Source: JAUVXE01 sp964349355
Lineage (GTDB): Bacteria > Actinomycetota > Coriobacteriia > Anaerosomatales > SLCP01
Assembly: GCA_964349355.1 (NCBI GenBank)
Contig: CAYGFZ010000026.1
Location: 1-29,092 of the forward strand
Reading direction: 5' to 3'
DNA: 29,092 nucleotides
Below, one piece after another: positions 1 through 8,098 of the stretch. The notes under the pieces are model-generated. The model searched no databases, had not been told where the DNA came from, and saw nothing but the letters and a program-made list of their open reading frames with translations. A program made the translations under genes and the position numbers. Within the stretch, counting starts at the first letter, position 1. Each line of letters begins with the position of its first letter.

Positions 1-1
1 C

Positions 2-1159
2 CGCCGGTCCATCGTGTGGCTTCACGGCGTCCGGAGAGTCGGCAAGACCATGCTCTGCCGCTCGCTTCGGGAAGTCGAGTACTTCGACTGCGAACTCCCA
101 GGCGTCCGGCGACAGCTCCAGGATCCTGAGAGGTTCTTGCGGTCGCTGGGGCCACGGCAGAGAGCGGGACAGAGCCGCACCCCGCGAATCGTCCTCGATG
201 AGGTACACCGCTTGCCTGACCCGGCGCAGCTCCTCAAGATAGCTGCGGACCACTTCCCCCACGTGGCGGTGATCGCCACGGGCTGCTCTACGCTCGCGGC
301 AACGGCGAAGTTCTCGGACAGCCTGACGGGACGCAAGGTCTCGGTGTGGCTGACGCCCATGATGAGTGCGGATCTTGCGGCATTCGGCGACACCGGCCTG
401 GAGCATCGTCTCTGGCATGGCGGGATTCCTCCGTTCTTCCTCTCCGCCGGCGCGACACCCACGGCGATCCAGGAGTACCAGGAGTGGCTCGACTCGTACT
501 GGGCACGTGACATCCAGGAGCTCTTCCGTGTCGAGAAGCGGAACTCGTTCCTGCGCTTCGCCGAGCTCGTGCTCGCCAACAGTAGCGGCATCTTCGAGGC
601 GACCGCATACGCCGGACCCTGCGAGGTGAGCCGTCCTACCATCACCACCTACCTCGGCGTGCTAGAGCAGACGAGGGTGGCCCATGTGGTCAGACCATAC
701 TCGACCCGCAAGGCCACAGAGATCGTCTCGGCTCCAAAGGTCTACGCGTTCGACACCGGATTCGTCCGCCACGCAAGGGAGCTTGCTGCGCCTCGCGCGG
801 AGGATCTCGGATTCTTCTGGGAACACTACGTGCTGAACGAGGTCCATGCGTGTGCGCCGCACGTCGTGCCGCGCTACTGGAGAACCAAGCAGGGCCAAGA
901 GGTCGACTTCGTTTTCACTCGAGCGGGACTGCCACCTTTGGGCGTGGAGTGCAAGTGGTCGGACTCCTCGCCGGGCCAGCTCCGGGGCCTCAGAGGATTC
1001 CTTCGCGCATACCCCGACGCCGAGGGACTGATGGTGGTGCCCGATGTCTCGCGCGAGTACGTTATCGCAGCCGGCAACAGCGACGTAACCGTGACGGACC
1101 TTGCGGGACTCATGGAGCGCCTCAACGACCGCGGAGGCTCTCACGAACAGGGTGCCTGA
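2..1159 (+). CDS. DUF4143-type AAA ATPase, 5' partial
   Basis: This is a P-loop ATPase of the AAA_14/DUF4143 family, usually found as stand-alone ATPases of unknown role in accessory DNA. The frame is open to the window edge, and the first readable residues (RRSIVWLHGVRR) already belong to the conserved N-terminal motif, so the true start lies upstream. GVRRVGKT is the Walker A motif. The IVLDEVHRLPD stretch is Walker B, and VIATGCSTL is the sensor strand that follows. The C-terminal half has the DUF4143 signature: YWRTKQGQEVDFVF followed by GVECKW, a D...ExK arrangement like that of PD-(D/E)XK nucleases. Apart from the missing 5' end it looks intact. It is convergent with, and only 5 bases from, a second, broken member of the same family. 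The family is clear; the biological role is not. Confidence 0.85.
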   Translation, partial: RRSIVWLHGVRRVGKTMLCRSLREVEYFDCELPGVRRQLQDPERFLRSLGPRQRAGQSRTPRIVLDEVHRLPDPAQLLKIAADHFPHVAVIATGCSTLAATAKFSDSLTGRKVSVWLTPMMSADLAAFGDTGLEHRLWHGGIPPFFLSAGATPTAIQEYQEWLDSYWARDIQELFRVEKRNSFLRFAELVLANSSGIFEATAYAGPCEVSRPTITTYLGVLEQTRVAHVVRPYSTRKATEIVSAPKVYAFDTGFVRHARELAAPRAEDLGFFWEHYVLNEVHACAPHVVPRYWRTKQGQEVDFVFTRAGLPPLGVECKWSDSSPGQLRGLRGFLRAYPDAEGLMVVPDVSREYVIAAGNSDVTVTDLAGLMERLNDRGGSHEQGA

Positions 1160-1164
1160 TGGCC

Positions 1165-2263
1165 TCAGCCTGCGAAGAGCGAATTCTCGGTGAGAGCGGA
1201 CCAGGGGACCGCGACTACACGTTCGCCGAGTCTCAGGATCTCATCGCCGGTGTGAACGAGCACCCCTGCCGTCGCGGATTCGTACGTATCGAGGAACTCC
1301 TTGAGCCTGACGACATCTCCATAACCTGGCTTGCCGGTGAGCTTCACTTCGATCGGCACGAGTGACCTGCCCCGCTCGACAACGAAATCCACCTCAGCGC
1401 CCGTCTGCGTCCTCCAGTAGTGGATACGTGCAGCCGGAGAGAGGAGTTCGGCCATCACGAGCAGTTGCTGCAGCACAAGGCCCTCGAAGAGTCCGCCGCG
1501 CTCACGCGATCGGCGTACCGGCTCGACATCGTGCAGACCGCACAGATACGATGCGGCGCCGGAGTCGAACAGGTGGGCCTTGGATCGCTTGCTCATGCGC
1601 TGAGTGCGGCTCACAGCGTAGCCGGGGATCCTGACGAGCACGTGCGAGGTCTCGAGCAGGTTAAGGTACCGATGTACCGTGGACTGTGACATGCCGATGT
1701 CACGTCCGGTCTCTGTCTGGCCGAGCACTGAACCACTCCTGAGCGCGACTGCCTCCATGAGCCTGCGAAAGTCCGTGAGTGACTCGACTTGGGAGAGCTG
1801 ACGCAGATCGCGCTCAAGGTAGGTTGCCGCATACCCGTCCCACCACCTGACTGTGGCGGCATCGTCGAACCCGATCACAGCGGGCATCAAGCCGCGCAGT
1901 ATGAATGGATGAGGATCTGTCGGCTCGACACGTTTCTCAGCCGGGATCTCTCCGGCCAGGAGCATGGACAGGAGTCCCGGGGGCTGTCTCACGCATCTCC
2001 CCGATGGTAAGCGGCCCAAGCCGGAGGTATGTCGCCCGTCCTGCGAGCGTTTCACTCACTGCACTCATAAGCAGCAGATTCGCTGAACCGGACAGCACGA
2101 ACCGGACGCCTGCGGGATTCCGATCGACCTGCTGCTTGATGGCCGAGAGCAGGCCAGGGGCGCGCTGGGCCTCGTCGATGACCACGGCCTCCACGCCCGC
2201 CCACAGCTCAGATGGCGCCGAAAGGGCCTGGGCAAGGGTGTCATGGTCATCCAGGGGGAAATA
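1165..2263 (-). pseudogene. Broken DUF4143-type AAA ATPase
   Basis: This is a second DUF4143-family ATPase, read on the minus strand and no longer intact. The upstream part reads YFPLDDHDTLAQALS, then Walker B (AVVIDEAQRAPGLL) and the sensor strand (RFVLSGSANLL), ending near RLGPLTIGEMRE. The downstream part continues in another frame from PPGLLSMLLAGEIP to the C-terminal YWRTQTGAEVDFVV and VPIEVKL motif. The frame changes at a CCC/GGGGG run at about 1976-1985. A stop codon (2264-2266) lies just upstream of YFPLDD, and no Walker A sequence remains: homology ends there and recombinase sequence follows within about 60 bases. So the gene has lost its P-loop end and also carries a frameshift. The frameshift alone could be a sequencing error; the missing N-terminus could not. 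Confidence 0.8.
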
Positions 2264-2501
2264 CTATTCATTCACCTTCTCAGCTGTCAAACCCTGTGCA
2301 TCGCCGTACCAGCGCGCCTGCCACACGTTCGCGTCGCTGCTCATCAATCAGGGAGAGAACCTGAAGTACGTCCAGCAGCAGCTCGGACACGCCTCGATCA
2401 CGACGGCCGTAGATCGCTTACGGGCACCTCATGCCGGACGCTCATGTAGGCGCAAGCCAGAGACTTGACGCGACCGTTTTCGGAGACGGTCCTGAGAATC
2501 T

Positions 2502-2523
2502 CGCTTACAAACCGCTTACAAAC
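2502..2523 (+). repeat. Two tandem copies of an 11-bp repeat
   Basis: The 11-mer CGCTTACAAAC occurs twice head to tail with no spacer, at 2502-2512 and 2513-2523. It lies inside the 3' part of the integrase remnant, about 55 bases from the CCA end of tRNA-fMet. Short direct repeats at this distance from a tRNA attachment core resemble integrase arm-type or excisionase binding sites. The repeat is seen directly; the function is inferred. Confidence 0.55.
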
Positions 2524-2540
2524 GCCCAGGAACGCAAACA

Positions 2541-2567
2541 GGCCCGAGACTGTGTACGTCCCGGACC
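2541..2567 (-). terminator. Probable terminator of tRNA-fMet
   Basis: Read on the minus strand, GGTCCGGGAC can pair with GTCTCGGGCC across a 7-base loop. That makes a 10-bp stem with two G-T pairs, followed by TGTTTG. It begins 12 bases beyond the CCA end of the tRNA, where an intrinsic terminator would be expected. The T-tract is weak, so the call is moderate. Confidence 0.45.
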
Positions 2568-2578
2568 TGCTGATCTCT

Positions 2579-2655
<77 letters not shown>

Positions 2656-2684
2656 ATATCCCATTCGCCCTGCGGCGGACTCGC

Positions 2685-2714
2685 ACGTTAGCACAGAGAG
2701 CGGGTCGCTGACAA
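2685..2714 (-). promoter_or_regulatory. Probable tRNA-fMet promoter
   Basis: On the minus strand, TTGTCA (2714-2709) and TAACGT (2690-2685) are separated by 18 bases. The -10 is preceded by TGC, an extended -10 feature. The mature tRNA begins 30 bases downstream, a normal leader length. The stretch up to the xfp stop codon holds nothing else recognisable. Confidence 0.5.
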
Positions 2715-2748
2715 CACGCTGGCGCGCATCCGTGTGCGGCTCTGTCCC

Positions 2749-5139
2749 CTATTCGGGCCAGCACCAGTCCCGGATCGCGGGCATGTCTTCGCCGTACGTG
2801 TTGATGTACTCGGTGTGCTCGACGAGCACGTCCCGGATGTACTGCCTCGCATACCCGGCGATCGGCGACAGCGACTCGACCCGGTCGACGACATCCCCGA
2901 ACAGGTGGAAACGGTCGAGGTCGTTGCGCACCGCCATGTCGAACGGAGTTGTCGTGGTCCCCTCCTCCTTGTAGCCGCGAACGTGCAGATTGCGATGGTT
3001 CGCCCGCCGATACGCCAGGCGGTGGATCAGCCACGGATACCCGTGGAACGCGAAGATGATGGGCGCGTGAGTAGTGAAGAGCGCGTCGAAGTCCTTGTCC
3101 GAGATCCCATGCGGATGCTCCTCGGGCGGCGTGAGCGTCATGAGATCGACGACGTTGACGACCCTGACCTTTAGGTCCGGCGCCCACTCACGAAGCAGGT
3201 GCACCGCAGCCAGCGTCTCGAGAGAAGGGACGTCCCCGCAGCACGCCATTACAACGTCGGGCTCATCGCCGTAGTCGTTGCTCGCCCACTCCCATATGCC
3301 GATACCCGTCGAACAGTGCTTCACCGCCTGCTCGATCGTCATGTACTGCAGCCCGGGCTGCTTGCCGGCGACGATGACGTTGACGTGGTCGCGGCTGCGC
3401 ATGCAACGGTCACCGATCACGAGCAGTGAGTTCGCGTCGGGCGGGAGATACACGCGGATCACGTCGCCCTTCTTGTTGACAACGTTGTCGATGAAACCAG
3501 GGTCCTGGTGCGAGAAGCCGTTGTGGTCCTGCCGCCAGACATGCGATGACATGAGGATGTTGACCGAGGAGATCGAGGCGCGCCACGGTATCTCGTGCGC
3601 GGCCACCTTCAGCCATTTCGCATGCTGGTTGAACATCGAATCCACGATGTGTGCGAACGCCTCGTAGGTGTTGAACAGCCCGTGGCGTCCCGTCAGTACG
3701 TAACCTTCAAACCAGCCGAGGCAGGTGTGCTCGCTCAATATCTCCATCACCCGGCCGTCGGGCGCGAGATAGCCGTCCTGGGCATCGACGGGCAGGTACT
3801 CGGCGACCCATGTCTTCGGGCTGACCTCGAACACCGCGTCGAGACGGTTCGAAGCGGTCTCGTCCGGGCCGAAGATGCGAAAGTCGTCCATGTTGGCCGC
3901 CATGACGTCGCGCAGCCACATTCCGAGCGTCCTGGTCGCCTCACCGATTGTGCGACCAGGTTCGGGTACCTCAACCGCGTAGCTGCGGAAGTCCGGAAGC
4001 TCGAGGTCCTTGCGCAGGAGCCCGCCGTTGGCGTGCGGGTTGGCCCCCATGCGACGCGGACCGTCAGGCGCGAGCGCCCGGATCTCCGGCACCGGCGTGC
4101 CGTTCTCGTCGAAGAGCTCCTCGGGCCGGTAGGAGCGCATCCACTCCTCGAGCATCTTCACGTGCTCCGGATCCTCTCGCATCCCTGCGAGCGGCACCTG
4201 GTGTGATCGCCAGTAGCCCTCAACCTGCTGGCCGTCGACGACATCCGGTCCGGTCCAGCCCTTGGGCGTGACGAGGACGATCATCGGCCAGCGCTGCCGG
4301 TCGGTGGTACCCGCTTCACGGCACGTCTGCTGGATCCCCCGGATATCCTCGGCGACTGAATCGAGCGTTGTGGCCATCAGGTCATGCATCTTCTCCGGAT
4401 CGTCGCCCTCCACGAAGTAGGGGTTCCAGCCGTTCCCCTCGAGCAGGGAGCGCAACTCCTCGCGCGGGATGCGCGCGAGGATCGCGGGGTTGGCGATCTT
4501 GTAGCCGTTGAGGTGGAGGATCGGGAGTACGGCACCATCCCGGCAGGGGTTCAGGAACTTGTTCGAGTGCCAGGCGGCGGCGAGCGGGCCTGTCTCGGCC
4601 TCACCGTCACCGATAACGCACGCCACCACAAGGTCAGGATTGTCGAACGCCGCCCCGAAGGCGTGAGAGAGCGAGTAGCCGAGCTCGCCTCCCTCGTGTA
4701 TCGAGCCGGGCACCTCGGGCGCCACGTGGCTCGGGATGCCACCCGGGAAGGAGAACTGCTTGAAGAGCCGCGCCATCCCCCGGCGGTCGAGCGAGACGTC
4801 ATGGTAGTACTCCGAGAAGGTGCCCTCGAGCCACGTGCTCGCCACCAGAGCCGGTCCGCCATGCCCCGGTCCCGTCACGTAGATCATGTCCAGGTCGTAG
4901 CGTTGGATGATGCGATTCAAGTGCGCGTAGATGAAGTTGAGCCCCGGTGTGGTGCCCCAGTGACCGAGGAGCCGCGGCTTGATATGCTCGAGCTTCAGCG
5001 GCTCCTTGAGCAGGGGGTTCTCAAGCAGGTATATCTGGCCCACCGACAGGTAGTTCGCCGCGCGCCACCAGGCGTCAACGCGTGCGAGCTCCTCGGCGGA
5101 GTGCATGCGGCCGGTGCCCGCTTCTTCTCGAGCGCTCAT
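2749..5139 (-). CDS. xfp: Phosphoketolase (xylulose-5-P/fructose-6-P)
   Basis: This thiamine-diphosphate enzyme splits xylulose 5-phosphate (and often fructose 6-phosphate) with inorganic phosphate, giving acetyl phosphate plus glyceraldehyde 3-phosphate or erythrose 4-phosphate. At 796 residues it has the usual full length. Family motifs are all present: GHWGTTPGLNF (59-69), GPGHGGPA (90-97), SHVAPEVPGS (137-146), HEGGELGYSLSHAFGAAF (148-165), the ThDP/Mg motif GDGEAETGP (177-185) and LNGYKIANPAI (210-220). His60, His93 and His138 match the conserved active-site histidines. The start is supported by AAGGA upstream and by the 6-base gap after ackA, which shows co-transcription. AckA turns the acetyl phosphate into acetate and ATP. 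From sequence alone I cannot decide between xylulose-only and dual specificity. Confidence 0.95.
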   Translation of the reverse strand: MSAREEAGTGRMHSAEELARVDAWWRAANYLSVGQIYLLENPLLKEPLKLEHIKPRLLGHWGTTPGLNFIYAHLNRIIQRYDLDMIYVTGPGHGGPALVASTWLEGTFSEYYHDVSLDRRGMARLFKQFSFPGGIPSHVAPEVPGSIHEGGELGYSLSHAFGAAFDNPDLVVACVIGDGEAETGPLAAAWHSNKFLNPCRDGAVLPILHLNGYKIANPAILARIPREELRSLLEGNGWNPYFVEGDDPEKMHDLMATTLDSVAEDIRGIQQTCREAGTTDRQRWPMIVLVTPKGWTGPDVVDGQQVEGYWRSHQVPLAGMREDPEHVKMLEEWMRSYRPEELFDENGTPVPEIRALAPDGPRRMGANPHANGGLLRKDLELPDFRSYAVEVPEPGRTIGEATRTLGMWLRDVMAANMDDFRIFGPDETASNRLDAVFEVSPKTWVAEYLPVDAQDGYLAPDGRVMEILSEHTCLGWFEGYVLTGRHGLFNTYEAFAHIVDSMFNQHAKWLKVAAHEIPWRASISSVNILMSSHVWRQDHNGFSHQDPGFIDNVVNKKGDVIRVYLPPDANSLLVIGDRCMRSRDHVNVIVAGKQPGLQYMTIEQAVKHCSTGIGIWEWASNDYGDEPDVVMACCGDVPSLETLAAVHLLREWAPDLKVRVVNVVDLMTLTPPEEHPHGISDKDFDALFTTHAPIIFAFHGYPWLIHRLAYRRANHRNLHVRGYKEEGTTTTPFDMAVRNDLDRFHLFGDVVDRVESLSPIAGYARQYIRDVLVEHTEYINTYGEDMPAIRDWCWPE

Positions 5140-5145
5140 CTCGTC

Positions 5146-6288
5146 TCATTCCTTCGTGACTAACTCGTAGGTCATACGTGCGATCTCGGCCTCTTCGTCC
5201 GTCGGTATCACGAGCACCGCCACCGGTGACCCGTCCGGCGAGATGTACCGCGGCCCGGACTCCGGTGCGGTGTTTCGATCCCGGGCGACCCGGATCCCGA
5301 ACACGTCGAGACCCTCGCAGATACGCTCACGCACGTCGGCGTCGTTCTCCCCGATTCCGGCGGTGAAGACGATGGCATCGACCCGTCCGAGGACTGCGCA
5401 GTAGGCGCCTACGTACTTCTTTGTCCGATAGCAGAACATCTCCAGCGCGAGAAGCGCTCCCTCATCGCCCGAATCCGCAAGCTCATGGACCTCTCGCATG
5501 TCGCGCGCTCCGCACAGCCCCTGCAGCCCGCTGTCGTTGTTGAGAATGCGATGCACGTCCTCCCTGCTCAGATCGGTAAGCTCGCGGATGAGGAGCGGGA
5601 TCGCAGGATCCACGTCCCCGCACCGGGTGCCCATGACCAGTCCCTCGAGCGGAGTCATTCCCATCGACGTGTCGATGCTCCGACCTCCGCATACCGCCGC
5701 GGCACTCGCTCCGTTACCGAGGTGGAGTGTGATGAGATTCAGCTCCTCGAGCGGCCGGCCGAGGAGGCGGGATGCCCGACGTGAGACATAGGCATGCGAC
5801 GTGCCATGGAACCCGTAGCGACGGATACCGTGCTCGCGCGCGAGCGACCGAGGAAGTGCGTACTCGCGTGCATACTGCGGCAACGTCCGATGAAACGCGG
5901 TATCGAAGACCGCAACGTTGGGAACGTCCGGGCAGGCTGAACGTGCCGCAGCGACGCCCGCGAGGTTGGCGCCGATGTGCAACGGGGCGAAGAGCGCAAG
6001 CGACCGGATGCGCTCGACGGTCTCGTCATCGATGCGGACGGGGCCGGCGAACAGGTCTCCCCCGTGTACGACCCGATGACCGATCGCCACGAGATCGCAC
6101 GACCCCCCGAGCGCGCCCGCGCCGGCAAGCTCATCGAACACACGCTTCATAGCCTCGTGATAGTCCGACGCGCCAACACCCTCGATCTCGCCCTCCAGCA
6201 CGGAATGCTGGGGACCCATCGAGAACAGCTCGTACTTGACCGACGAGCTGCCGGAGTTCACGACGAGGACTATAGGTGAGGGACTCAT
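5146..6288 (-). CDS. ackA: Acetate kinase
   Basis: Cytoplasmic enzyme converting acetyl phosphate and ADP to acetate and ATP (reversible). With the start chosen here it has 380 residues, slightly shorter than the usual 395-400. Conserved elements in order: VNSGSSSVKYE (10-20), HRVVHGG (71-77), FDTAFH (128-133), YGFHGTSH (158-165), HLGNGAS (189-195), GTRCGDVDP (220-228), TAGIGEND near the end of the second domain, and IPTDEE near the C-terminus. Arg72, Asp129 and Arg222 correspond to the catalytic Arg, Asp and Arg of the family. The ATG at 6288 puts the VNSGSSS strand at the normal distance from the N-terminus but lacks a clear Shine-Dalgarno. An in-frame GTG at 6339 would add 17 unlikely residues. 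It is first in a pair with xfp, which supplies its substrate. Confidence 0.94.
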   Translation of the reverse strand: MSPSPIVLVVNSGSSSVKYELFSMGPQHSVLEGEIEGVGASDYHEAMKRVFDELAGAGALGGSCDLVAIGHRVVHGGDLFAGPVRIDDETVERIRSLALFAPLHIGANLAGVAAARSACPDVPNVAVFDTAFHRTLPQYAREYALPRSLAREHGIRRYGFHGTSHAYVSRRASRLLGRPLEELNLITLHLGNGASAAAVCGGRSIDTSMGMTPLEGLVMGTRCGDVDPAIPLLIRELTDLSREDVHRILNNDSGLQGLCGARDMREVHELADSGDEGALLALEMFCYRTKKYVGAYCAVLGRVDAIVFTAGIGENDADVRERICEGLDVFGIRVARDRNTAPESGPRYISPDGSPVAVLVIPTDEEAEIARMTYELVTKE

Positions 6289-6333
6289 GGGGGGTTTGTA
6301 CCCGAGGTGCGGATCCCGAACAACGGCCGCAGG

Positions 6334-6350
6334 GAACACTCCGGGTGTTC
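6334..6350. repeat. Perfect inverted repeat in the ackA leader
   Basis: GAACAC, a 5-base centre TCCGG, then GTGTTC: a perfect 6-bp palindrome. It lies between the possible ackA promoter and the ackA ATG. It could be a second operator or a leader hairpin. It also spans the alternative GTG start at 6339, which speaks against that start. Confidence 0.4.
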
Positions 6351-6357
6351 AGGGAGT

Positions 6358-6385
6358 TTCATACTTCCGCATCCTTGTGATTCAA
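6358..6385 (-). promoter_or_regulatory. Possible ackA-xfp promoter
   Basis: On the minus strand, TTGAAT (6385-6380) and TATGAA (6363-6358) are separated by 16 bases; each matches the sigma-70 consensus at four of six positions. Transcription would begin near 6351, giving an untranslated leader of about 60 bases to the ATG at 6288. The match is weak. The CRP-like palindrome covering the -35 adds some support. Confidence 0.3.
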
Positions 6386-6391
6386 CTCACA
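6376..6391. promoter_or_regulatory. CRP/GlxR-type operator palindrome
   Basis: TGTGA-TTCAAC-TCACA is a perfect match to the CRP/FNR-superfamily half-site arrangement TGTGA-N6-TCACA, used by E. coli CRP and actinobacterial GlxR/Cmr. It lies in the divergent region between ackA-xfp and the mrp operon, overlapping the possible ackA -35. That position suggests repression of ackA or control of either operon. No regulator gene is in this window. Confidence 0.55.
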
Positions 6392-6524
6392 CGTTGTGCA
6401 ATACTGTAAGCGAGATGTGCGCAGAGCCAAACGTTTCTGCGCAGTACGCACGGGCGAGCATCGCATGCCCGCAACGACCGGACGACGACCGACGGTGTGT
6501 TCGCCAGCCTGTACAGGGGGGCTG

Positions 6525-7346
6525 ATGGGGCACACCCGAAAGAAGTCGACCGGCATCCACCTGACGACGATCGTACTGATCGCGATCACAACGGTGTTCG
6601 CAACGGTCCTTATCGCCGTCACCGGGGAACTCACCACGCTGTGGCCTCTCTACGTGGTCCCGATCGTCATCGCCGCACTGAGCTACCACGTTCCCGGAGC
6701 CGTGCTCGTGTCGGCACTCTCGACTGCGCTTATCGCCTTCATGCTCTACAGCGTCGAGCGGGACATCTCGGCTCTTCCCGAGTTGGTCGTAGGAATGGGC
6801 GCATTCACGATCTCAGGGATAGTCATCGGCACCCAGGCGTATCGCAGCCTGCGCCACAGAGAGGCCCTCGAAGAGGCGTCGATCCACGACCCTTTGACGG
6901 GACTCCTGAAGCGCGAGCACCTCGACCATCGGCTCAACGAGGAGGTCCGTCGCGCGGAGCGCTACCAGTTCCAAACCGCGGTCATTCTGGTGAAGGTCGA
7001 CTGCTTCGACGAGTTCAGGGAGCAGTTCGGTCGCTACAAGGCCGATGTCATGCTCGAACACCTGGGCGAGGTGCTCGACGTCAACACCCGCGACACAGAC
7101 ATCCTCGGGCGATTCGGCACGACATCCTTCGGCGTAATACTCCCCTACACCGATTACGAAGGTGCAACCGCAACGGCGGAGCACCTCGAGCAGGCCGTCG
7201 CCCAGACCGAGTTCGAGGGTGATGTACTCGAGCCGGCAACGCACTGCACGGTCACGACCGCCGTGGCCGTCTACCCCGAGAACGGCGGGACGGCAGTCGC
7301 GATCCTGACCGTAGCCACAGAACGTCTCGGAGAGGACGCGGGATGA
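6525..7346 (+). CDS. Membrane protein with degenerate GGDEF domain
   Basis: A 273-residue protein with about four predicted membrane helices (roughly 12-33, 38-53, 57-77, 84-103) and a cytoplasmic GGDEF-fold domain (about 118-270) opening with the typical DPLTGLLKREHL. The catalytic motif is ruined: GGDEF reads GTTSF (198-202), and the first metal-binding Asp of the DxDxF strand is Lys157. The inhibitory-site motif RxxD is kept as RDTD (189-192) at the canonical spacing before R-F-G. So it should not make c-di-GMP but might still bind it. The start is the ATG after AGGGGGG; a longer in-frame ATG at 6396 would add 43 implausible residues. Its stop overlaps the mrpE start (ATGA), so the two are translationally coupled. 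Its role is unproven. Confidence 0.8.
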   Translation: MGHTRKKSTGIHLTTIVLIAITTVFATVLIAVTGELTTLWPLYVVPIVIAALSYHVPGAVLVSALSTALIAFMLYSVERDISALPELVVGMGAFTISGIVIGTQAYRSLRHREALEEASIHDPLTGLLKREHLDHRLNEEVRRAERYQFQTAVILVKVDCFDEFREQFGRYKADVMLEHLGEVLDVNTRDTDILGRFGTTSFGVILPYTDYEGATATAEHLEQAVAQTEFEGDVLEPATHCTVTTAVAVYPENGGTAVAILTVATERLGEDAG

Positions 7347-7816
7347 AGACCGTCCAGGCCACTTTGAGCCTCTTCGCGTTCTGGATGATACTGACCGGCT
7401 CGATCGCGCCCGGCGACATCGTCCTCGGCCTGGCCCTCTCGGCCCTCCTCGGCTATCTCGCCGCGCGACTGCTCTGGCCTTCCGGCGCACCCACGCTATC
7501 GTTGCGGCAGACAGGCCGCCTGGTGCTCTACATCCCCCGCCTGATCGCCAGCATCGTAAAGTCAGCGCTGCAGGTCGCCGAGGTCGTACTCGACCCCCAC
7601 ATGCCGATCAAACCGGTGATGGTCGGACACCGGACATCGTTCACGCGCGAGGTGTCGCGAGTCGCGTACGCGAACTCCATCACGATGACGCCCGGAACGC
7701 TCACCGTCGATATCGAGGAGGAGACTTTCCACATCCACTGCCTCGACGAAAGGTTCGCAACCGACATCGCGAGCGGCGACCTGGAACAGCGCATCGCCCG
7801 CATCTTTGAGGAGTGA
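7343..7816 (+). CDS. mrpE: Mrp Na+/H+ antiporter subunit E
   Basis: MnhE/MrpE family membrane subunit of the multi-subunit Na+(K+)/H+ antiporter, 157 residues, the usual length. It has two N-terminal hydrophobic stretches (about 5-22 and 24-44), another around 53-72, and a soluble C-terminal region. The family signature ANSITMTPGTLTVDI is present at about 111-125. It overlaps the upstream degenerate-GGDEF gene by 4 bases and is followed 6 bases later by mrpF. In Mrp, subunit E supports assembly and activity rather than forming a main ion path. Confidence 0.93.
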   Translation: MKTVQATLSLFAFWMILTGSIAPGDIVLGLALSALLGYLAARLLWPSGAPTLSLRQTGRLVLYIPRLIASIVKSALQVAEVVLDPHMPIKPVMVGHRTSFTREVSRVAYANSITMTPGTLTVDIEEETFHIHCLDERFATDIASGDLEQRIARIFEE

Positions 7817-7822
7817 GCCGCG

Positions 7823-8098
7823 ATGGAGACGTTCCTCTGGGGCCTCGGCATCTTTCTGCTACTGAATGCGTTCGCATGCCTGTGGCGTGCCTCGGCCGGA
7901 CCCACGGTGGTCGACCGCGTGCTTGCCGTGAACATCATCGGCACCAAGACCCTCGTGGTCCTCGTAGTCCTTGCGATCATCTTCGAACGGAGCATGCTGC
8001 TCGACGTCGCCCTTGTGTACGGACTGCTGAACTTCGTCATCACCATCACCGCCAGCCGCTTCCTCGAGACAGGGCGACTGACCGGTGACTGGTCATGA
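7823..8098 (+). CDS. mrpF: Mrp antiporter subunit F
   Basis: A 91-residue MnhF/MrpF protein with three membrane helices. The hallmark RASAGPTVVDRVLAVN lies after the first helix and MLLDVALVYGLLNFV in the third. Family length is normal. The stop overlaps the mrpG start (ATGA). Small Mrp subunits E, F and G form part of the core interface and belong to the same transcript here. Confidence 0.93.
   Translation: METFLWGLGIFLLLNAFACLWRASAGPTVVDRVLAVNIIGTKTLVVLVVLAIIFERSMLLDVALVYGLLNFVITITASRFLETGRLTGDWS

Noticed and set aside
1905..2468. A 187-codon plus-strand gene
   Set aside because: Only its last part is integrase-like; the first part is antisense to the broken ATPase and has no homology I can recognise.
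6375..6407. A sigma-70 promoter for the degenerate-GGDEF gene (TTGTGA with AATACT or TACTGT)
   Set aside because: Spacers of 19 and 21 bases are too long and the -10 matches are poor; I see no convincing plus-strand promoter there.
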